NCBI GenBank assembly: GCA_001179505.1
Contig: CDMY01000447.1
Location: forward strand, 19,096 to 83,095
From: Vitrella brassicaformis
Lineage: Eukaryota; Sar; Vitrellaceae
DNA: 64,000 nt
Direction of reading: 5' to 3'
This document shows positions 57,406-64,000 of the stretch, in pieces (the stretch's first letter is position 1; each line of letters begins with the position of its first letter). The position numbers were made by a program, and so were the translations under genes. The notes under the pieces were generated by a model. That model saw only the letters and a program-made list of their open reading frames with translations, did no database searches and had not been told where the DNA came from.

Positions 57406-59406
57406 CCACAGGTCTCTCCCCCCCCCCCCTCTCTCTCTCTGAGCAACTGTGACTCTGTAGTATGTGTAAGCGTTGTTAGCCAGAGCTACCATGGGCAGGA
57501 AAACCAGTCGCTGGAATGAAACCGAGTCAATCTGTCATTCCCTGTCGCGTGTCGGGTGAGTGGACTAAGACCAAGCAAGTGCAACTGGTGCCCGTCACAA
57601 CTAGCTCACACCTAGCTCACAAGTTGTCAACCTCCCCTCCCTCCCTTCCTCACTCGTGTCTCCATTGACTGTGTGGCCGTCCATATGTCAGCCTGCCCTC
57701 CTTTAGCAGCACTGCCAACACGACGGACGGACGAAACAACGAACCAATGAGTGAGTGCGGGACCGATGGACCGACCATAGCAAGCGTGTGTAAGTCAGTT
57801 AAGTGTGTCTCCTTCCCGCGCACACAAGCACAAGCACACACCCGTCCAATCCCCGCCCCTGTCGATTTCTTCACCCCTGCCTGCCTGCATTCCGCATGGC
57901 AACCGAGTGAGAGCGTGTGACTGTGATTGTGTGTGTCTGAGCGTCCCAAAACCGACATGGATGGAAAGCCCTACCTACCCGCTCCCTCCCATTCCCTCCC
58001 GATGTGTCCCTTCCTCTCTCTGATGAATGAAAATATGGCGCATATCAGTCGATCGGTCGCTATACGTACATACGTACATTCATACATACATATATATATG
58101 CATACATATAATATATGAATACGTACATATGTGTGTACTGTACATGTACACACGCGGCAAAGATAGATGTGCAGAACGACATCTCCTTCCGGCTCCCCTC
58201 TCAAAACGGTCGCACCTGAGCTGACTGACTGACTGAGCGACCCGATCACACCCGACCCGACCAACTCCCTTTCATTCACTCACTTACTCACTCACCGATC
58301 GAGCAACAAACCGATATATGTCGTGTATATACATACATTCGTACATAAGATGGGTACGTATACAGACGAATAGAAGAGGTGGGTACATATACAGACGAAT
58401 AGAAGAAAGAACGTTACGCGCGCAGGTGAGGAGGTACTCACGCTTGCCGCCTGCCTGCCTGCCTCTGTGCCTGCCGCCTGTGAATTAGATATGGTGGATG
58501 GGATCTAACAAAACTGTGAATGGTGAATAGAGATGCAGCAAGCGACAAGTGCAGTCGTGACCGCAAAAAGCCGGCTGCCTTCCGTCTTCCTTTCCTTCCT
58601 TCCGTGTGTGGTCTGCGTGGCTGTGCGGCAATGTAGAGCATCCATAGCGACACACACTACCTAGGTAGAGGGGGGAGGGAGGGGAGGGGGTGAGCACAGA
58701 TTACTGTGGCAAAATTGGCCAAGCGCGAGCGAGCAAAAGGCGAGGGAGGCGGGCGCACGATGGATGGACTGACGCAAGTGCGGTCGGACGGATGGTGGCT
58801 GGCGGACGGGCTGAAGGAAGGAAAGAAGGAGAGGCAACGAGAGATGCCCAGCACAGAAAAAAAGCAACAAGGGAAATGACAAAAAGAAATAACAAGAACT
58901 GGACGAATAATGACACGATATCACATGACCCGTCAGACAGACAGACAGACAGACGGTAGGCAGGCAGGGCAGCGAAAGCAAAAGCACTCAGTCGTCGTAT
59001 AGATGGCGTACAGACAGGAATACGATGACCGAGGTGACGATCATGGGTATGGTGTCAGGCTATCTATCTATCCACACACGGGGCAGCAATTGGTCCAGGA
59101 AGGCGAGGACCAACATTGGCCCGCTACGGGCACTGCCCTGTCACACTGAAAAAAGCGCCGAAGTAGACGCGACGCGTACACAGACAAACGGACAAACAGA
59201 CGGACGGAGACACGGAAAAACATACACACAGAGAAAGACTCCCTTGATAGTCTCCTCCTCTCCATCTCTCTACCATCCCGCCATTCCATCCCTTTATCCT
59301 TCCATCCCTTTATCCTTCCATCCATCCATCCATCCTTCCTTCCTTCAGTGAGCAGACCACTAGGGCGATCAATCGGTCGATTAGACGCCCGTCATGACTG
59401 CTGCTG
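57406..59406. other. Gene-poor spacer with AT-rich island
   Basis: No gene seen. An unusually AT-rich island of TACA/TATA palindromes lies at about 58060-58155. A 29-base tandem repeat (GGGTAC..ATACAGACGAATAG) lies at 58352 and 58381. Purine-rich sequence occupies 58790-58910, and CATC/CTTC repeats lie at 59280-59345. Confidence 0.5.
58352..58409. repeat. 29-bp tandem repeat
   Basis: Two copies of a unit with the core ATACAGACGAATAGAAGA begin at 58352 and 58381, differing mainly at GTAT versus ATAT. Confidence 0.8.
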
Positions 59407-61406
59407 CTATCGCTGGTGGTGCTGTCGGTGTTGGTGCTGTTGGCGCCTCTGCCCGCCCCGCCCCCCCATACCCCTCTTGCCCAGCTGCCGGCGCATCACA
59501 GATTTGCTCTTGCTGCTCTTGTTCCCCCCCTCCCCCTCCCCCTTTCCCTCTGCCCTCCTGCTGCTAGCGCCGGCGCCTCCTTTCTTGCTGCCGTCCGCTG
59601 CTGTCGCTGCCACTGCTGTGTTCGCGCCGTTTGGCTTCTTCAGCTTCTTCAGAGGACTGCCGCTCCTGCTGCTGCCGTCGGTGGTTGTGGGTGACAACTC
59701 CTCTGCGAGTCCCGCCCTGGTGACAGCGAGCTGCACTGGGATGCCTTGTGGCCAGGTGAGTGCGAATCTGTCCCAGATAGCCTTGAGGACGGGCCGGTCG
59801 AAGTCGCTGGTCCACGGCTTGCGTGAGCCGCCGTAGTGCAGAATGGCGTTACCTCGACGGTACGTCTCCCTGTTCCGCACTTGAGGGGAAGGCTGACCTG
59901 CAACGCACACAGAGGAGCATCGCGTGTGTGTTCTTTGCTGGTGTGTGCTGGTACGGTGTGTGAGATGTACCTAGGAAGGCGTTGAAGCGTTCGGGCAGTT
60001 CTCCGTAAGTGCCGTTGGTGAACAGGTTGATGGCGATTTGGTCGTTCACGCCGTATTTCTCGACCCACACCATGACGGTCTTCTCGAACTCGAGCTGCCG
60101 CATGATGGGCAGGTCCAGCAGCATCACGCCCGCGTTGAACGACTTGCCGCCCTGGTACTTGATCGCATCCGACAAATGGTCGTGCTTCAACCTACACACA
60201 CCATACACAGGGACAGACATGGTGGCTGCCTGGCTGGCTGGCTGGCTGGCTGTGTCCTTCCCCTGGTCTCCCCTCTCGGCTTCTCACCAGCTGTTGATGA
60301 GTCCGCTTTCAAGTGAGGTCCTCCCCCAGATGCCCTTGGTCTCCTCCGCCCGCCTCTCGTCATCGGGAATAGTCGAGGGCAGCTCCCACATGGGCCGCAA
60401 CGGCCCCACCACGAGCGCATCGAGGTCGAGGTAGATGGCCCGCCGCAGCTCGGGGAAGAGCGACGGGATGGACAGCCGGCACATGGTGGCCACAGACACG
60501 TGTGCCAGTGTCTGCGTGTACTTCATCTGTGTGCCCCAGTCGACAATGTCGAGACGGAATGTGTGTGGGGGCAGTGGTCGGGGCAGCCGGGTGTCGGCGA
60601 TACGCTGGAGGGTGTCCAGGGTGTCTTGTGGGATGCGGTCGGAGATGAGGTGGACCGTTATGGACTCGTTCAGGTTGCTCAAAATCAGCCCGTTCAGCAG
60701 AGTCGGGATATGCTCCACCAAACCCTGCAAACACACACACACACACACACACAGACATAGAGATCGAGAGAATTGCTCTCGTGTTGATTGACTGTCCCTC
60801 CCTCCCTCCCTAAATTCGTTCTTGTGTTCCGTTCGTTCGTACCTCATCAGAGGCGATGATGATGTGTAGGGGGTCCTGGTCCTCCTGGCTGGCAGGCGGC
60901 GTGAGGTGCCCCCCCATCATGAAAGAGAACGACGGCACCATCCGGCCCGCGACAACCTCCTCGATGTCAGGCACAGCCGAGGTCGGCTTCTCACCATCAC
61001 CCTCGGCCCCCACACACCGACACTCCTCCTTGCCATTGCCATCACTGCTGCTGCTGCTGCTGCTGATGGCCATGGACGCCATGGACGCCTCCCTTGCCGC
61101 ATCATGTCGCTCCTCGCCAGTGCTGATGGCCCCCCACACGAGAAGGGAGCTCTGTGGCAGGACGGCCTTGGTGCTGGTGTTGCCGTCGACAGCAGTCGGT
61201 TCAAGTGCCTCTTTGGGGATTCTGCAGAAGCTGCTGACGAAGTCGATGTGTCTGAAGATGGCGGGGTTGACTTGGGTCCATAGGAAGGAGTTGAAGTAGG
61301 CAAAGACGAGCAGGAAGCATGCGAAGAAGGCCAGGTAGCATGACGTACTGAACCCCCCACTGTTGGGCGTCTGCAACACCCCGCTGTTGGAACGACTCGT
61401 GCTCAT
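59407..61406 (-). CDS. GT8-type glycosyltransferase, type II membrane protein
   Basis: A four-exon gene. Start ATG at 61406 (MSTSRSNSGV). A short cytosolic end is followed by one transmembrane anchor (SCYLAFFACFLLVFAYFNSF), which suits a Golgi-type enzyme. A variable stem comes next, then the catalytic domain: LHIIIASDE, GLVEHIPTLLNGLILSNLNE, the DxD metal site in RAIYLDLDALVVGPL, KSFNAGVMLLDLPIMRQLEF, VNDQIAINLFTNGTYGELPE and AILHYGGSRKPW. These match family GT8 (glycogenin, GXYLT and LARGE relatives). The donor sugar is likely a UDP-sugar, but the acceptor cannot be told. The C-terminal tail is basic and Gln/His-rich, ending QHHQR, TAG 59407-59409. Intron 1 (about 60727-60845) carries a CA repeat. 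Confidence 0.88.
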
Positions 61407-61843
61407 TCTCCACACTCACAGTCAGTCAGGCACTCTGCTGCTCGAATGGGCAAGGAGGGGGCGGGGCGGGGCAGGGGAAGGAGGCCTGGGTGAGTGGGGC
61501 GGGGCTGGGCTGACGAATCGACGAGACGACGGTAATGAGGACAACAGAATCACCTATGGTACGTGATGCAGCTCCAGAGATATGTGGGGAACTTCGCCGT
61601 CCTCACCAAAACGCTGGCCCGAAAGTGTCCGGGGTGTCCGTTCAGACGAGAGAGTTTCACGCCGTTTTTTCTAAGCGTTTTTTGCGAGCTAATACTTTGC
61701 CGTGGCCACACACCCCGACACAACACCGACACAGTAAGACCTGTGCAGAGAAGAGGATGCATTCATCCATCGCGAAAGAAGTAAAGCACGCTGTAATGTT
61801 GTTGTAGGTGCTCTTCCGTTCATCAGACAAGATAGCACTCGGA
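61407..61843. promoter_or_regulatory. Divergent intergenic region
   Basis: These 437 bases separate the glycosyltransferase (minus) and the reductase (plus) and should carry both promoters. A GGGGC-rich block lies at 61455-61510. No gene is seen. Confidence 0.45.
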
Positions 61844-63899
61844 GATGCTGGCGGCATGGCGGCTGTCGCAGTGGTAGGAAGCCACACCCATGGGCCACAC
61901 AACACTGTGCGATGGCGAGTACAATCATTCGTAGATCCACGGCCATGTGTGTCTGTGTGGCTCCGCAGGTACGTCTATGGCCGCCAGAGCTTCACCAAGG
62001 CCGGCTTCGAGCATGCCGCCAAGAGCTTCAACCCTGCCGTAAGCATGCACACACACACACACACACACACACACAGATCTGCGGAATGAGTGAGTGAGTG
62101 AGTCAAGTGAAGGGAGAGTCGACGTTTGCCAGCTGTCGCAGCATTGGTCGTAGTACCCTTCACAATAGCGACACTCTCCTCCGGTCTGCCGGCCGATTGG
62201 CTGTCGTCCTGACTGCCGACCACACGCAGACCTGAGCGAGTGGGTAAGGCAGGCCTCTCTACCAGCGAAGCCGACACCCTGCCAGTCTTCTTTGCAAGAG
62301 GCCTGCACACACACACACACCATCCACCATCCACCATCCACCATCCACTCACATGACATCCACATAAATGACTCTCTCTGCTTGCCTGGATGGATGGATG
62401 CCGTGCCTCTGTGTGTGTGTTGATGCTTGTTGACTTGATCAGGACTGTGATGTGGACCTCTCCAGTCGTCACTTTATCATCACGGGCGCCACGTCGGGGC
62501 TGGGCCTCTCGTGCGCACAGGTGCTTGCTCGGAAAGGAGGGACGATTCACCTGGTGTGTCGGAACAAAGACAAGGGGGAGAAGACGCTCGATCAGCTCAA
62601 GGCAGATACCAACAACCAGGACATCCACCTGCACGTTGTGGGTGAGAGAGGAGAGCTCCCCTTGAGCACAAGAATGGGCCATGGCTGGCTGTAGTGTTCA
62701 TTTCTCACTCTTGCTTCACTCCTTCATTCTCACTCTTGCTTCATTCCTTCAGATCTGTCTGAGATCGGTGCCGTTCGCCGCTTCTGTTCGTCGTTTCAGC
62801 TGCCCCTGCACGGCCTGATCAACAATGCGGGCATTATGGTCCACACGAGGACACTCACACAAGACGGAGTAGGCCAGCCTCCACATCTGATGAATTCACC
62901 CTTCCACTGACTGAGGCCATGACCACTTCTGCCCTCCCTCTCTCTCTGTCAGCATGATGTCAACTTCGTGACCAATGTGCTGTCCCCCTTCCTGATGACT
63001 GTCGAGCTGCTCCCAAACCTGCGGCGATCAGGTGACCCACACTCGGTTGGTGGAAGACAAACAGCGGGCATCGCTGTCTCGTGTGTGTATTGCAGGTGAC
63101 GGTCGCGTGATATTCGTCTCCTCTGGCGGCATGTATGCTCAAGGTGGGTAGTCACGGCCAGCGGGGAAAGCAGCGCACACACACACAGAGGGAGGGAGGG
63201 AGGACATGCGGTGGTTTACATGCGTTCAGAGTTGAAGCCTGACGATCTCGAGGACAAGAAGCTGACCAAGTATGACGGCACATGGGTGTATGCGCACAAC
63301 AAACGAGGTGGGCGGAGACGCCGCCACGAGAGGGGCACCACGTGCAGCCACTTTGCTCTCTCCCTTTTGGCAGCCCAGGTGTGTCTGGCCGAGCTGCTGG
63401 CTGAGAAGGTGTCACCCGCCCAAGACTCCCCGGTGACCTTTTACTCCATGCACCCGGGATGGGCAGACACTCCTGGTGTCCGGCTGTCGATGCCCTCATT
63501 CTTCGACCAACACAAGGGCATCCTCAGGACAGCTGAGCAAGGCGCCGACACTATCGTATGGCCGACGAGCGATCTGAAAAGGACATGGCATCACTGTGGC
63601 GTCCACGTGCGTGTGTGTGTGTTCAGGTGTGGCTGGCGATCGCGCCCTCTCTGACGGGGCCGGAGCAGAGGAGCAAGTACAATGGCAAGTTCTCCCTCGA
63701 CCGGCATGTGGTCTCGCAGCATCTCTTCGGCGCACAGACGCAGCCATCAGATGATGATTTGGCGAAGTGAGGGGAGAGCACAATGGGCAGGGGGACTCGC
63801 ATGAATGGATGGATGGATGCTGTCATGTGTGTCAGGTTGTGGGAGTATGTGTGCAAAAAGGCCAACATACCACCAGACTTCTACAAAAACAAGACGTGA
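61844..63899 (+). CDS. Short-chain dehydrogenase/reductase, DHRS12-like
   Basis: A nine-exon gene encoding an NAD(P)-dependent reductase of the SDR superfamily. Exon 1 (MLAAWRLSQW) joins YVYGRQSFTKAGFEHAAKSF, which matches the N-terminal extension of DHRS12. The cofactor motif is TGATSGLG, followed by the family-typical VHLVCR-like IHLVCRNKD. LINNAGIMV, VIFVSSGGMY (catalytic Ser) and TWVYAHNKR (catalytic Tyr and Lys) follow, then FYSMHPGWADTPGVRLSMP and EQGADTIVWLAIAP. The C-terminus is ANIPPDFYKNKT, TGA 63897-63899. Introns are phase-consistent; the first long one (62040-62441) carries a CA repeat (62049-62074). The natural substrate of DHRS12 is not known to me. Confidence 0.92.
62049..62074. 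repeat. CA microsatellite in intron
   Basis: An uninterrupted CA run close to the 5' splice site of the second intron of the DHRS12-like gene. Confidence 0.95.
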
Positions 63900-64000
63900 C
63901 CTCATCCGTGGCGATGTTCGTATGTGGCTGCTTGTTGATTGCGTTATTTTTCCGTCAGCAGCATGAGACGATTTATTTCTGTAGCTGTGTGAGTGAGGAT

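Noticed and set aside
57044-57519. Frames crossing the N gap
   Set aside because: They exist only because unknown bases contain no stop codons.

Overview
The window is nuclear DNA from a GC-rich, intron-dense eukaryote. Genes are broken by many short GT-AG introns (mostly about 70-130 bases) rich in CA/TG dinucleotide and GGAT-type repeats. Spacers are full of simple repeats such as (GACA)n, (GGCA)n and (TGGA)n. The giant HECT ligase, TLDc-like and BTB proteins, and an animal-like DHRS12-type reductase fit a protist. A chromerid or other alveolate alga is my best guess (Vitrella-like), but that is inference from style and not proven by any marker in the window.

Layout. 1-1409 has no recognisable gene. 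1410-3355 (-) is a two-ACT-domain protein, head to head with a giant HECT ubiquitin ligase at 3377-23764 (+). 24544-30788 (-) holds three genes: an F-box-like protein of an unnamed family, a GYF-domain gene, and a BTB(K-tetra)/TLDc-like gene. 31329-32410 (+) is pyroglutamyl-peptidase I and 32896-38060 (+) is a membrane-anchored beta-mannosidase. 38800-39629 (+) is a small RING protein. 40984-41686 (-) is a small secreted glycine-zipper protein and 42957-43735 (+) is an Ala/Gly-rich membrane protein. 45836-48200 (-) is a second F-box-like family member. 49134-50776 (-) is a tandem ubiquitin-like fusion protein, divergent from a RING protein at 51233-53873 (+). 53874-59406 is a gene-poor spacer containing a 300-N gap. 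59407-61406 (-) is a GT8-type glycosyltransferase, divergent from a DHRS12-like short-chain reductase at 61844-63899 (+).

Functional theme. Many genes concern ubiquitin or protein turnover: the HECT ligase, two RING proteins, two F-box-like proteins, one BTB protein, a ubiquitin fusion and a peptidase. They are not an operon, and I see no evidence of co-regulation beyond three divergent gene pairs.

Points of most interest: (i) the HECT catalytic domain carries a frame break at about 22353-22409 and a TGA exactly where a conserved Trp belongs (23200-23202), upstream of an intact catalytic Cys motif; (ii) a protein family I cannot name has two clear members and one probable member here; (iii) a ubiquitin with an intact LRLRGG end is fused to a nuclear-looking tail and lacks the Lys63 equivalent; (iv) several strong foldbacks lie in spacers; (v) the N gap is flanked by the same sequence on both sides. 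All exon boundaries were placed by eye from reading frame and splice consensus and need transcript support.
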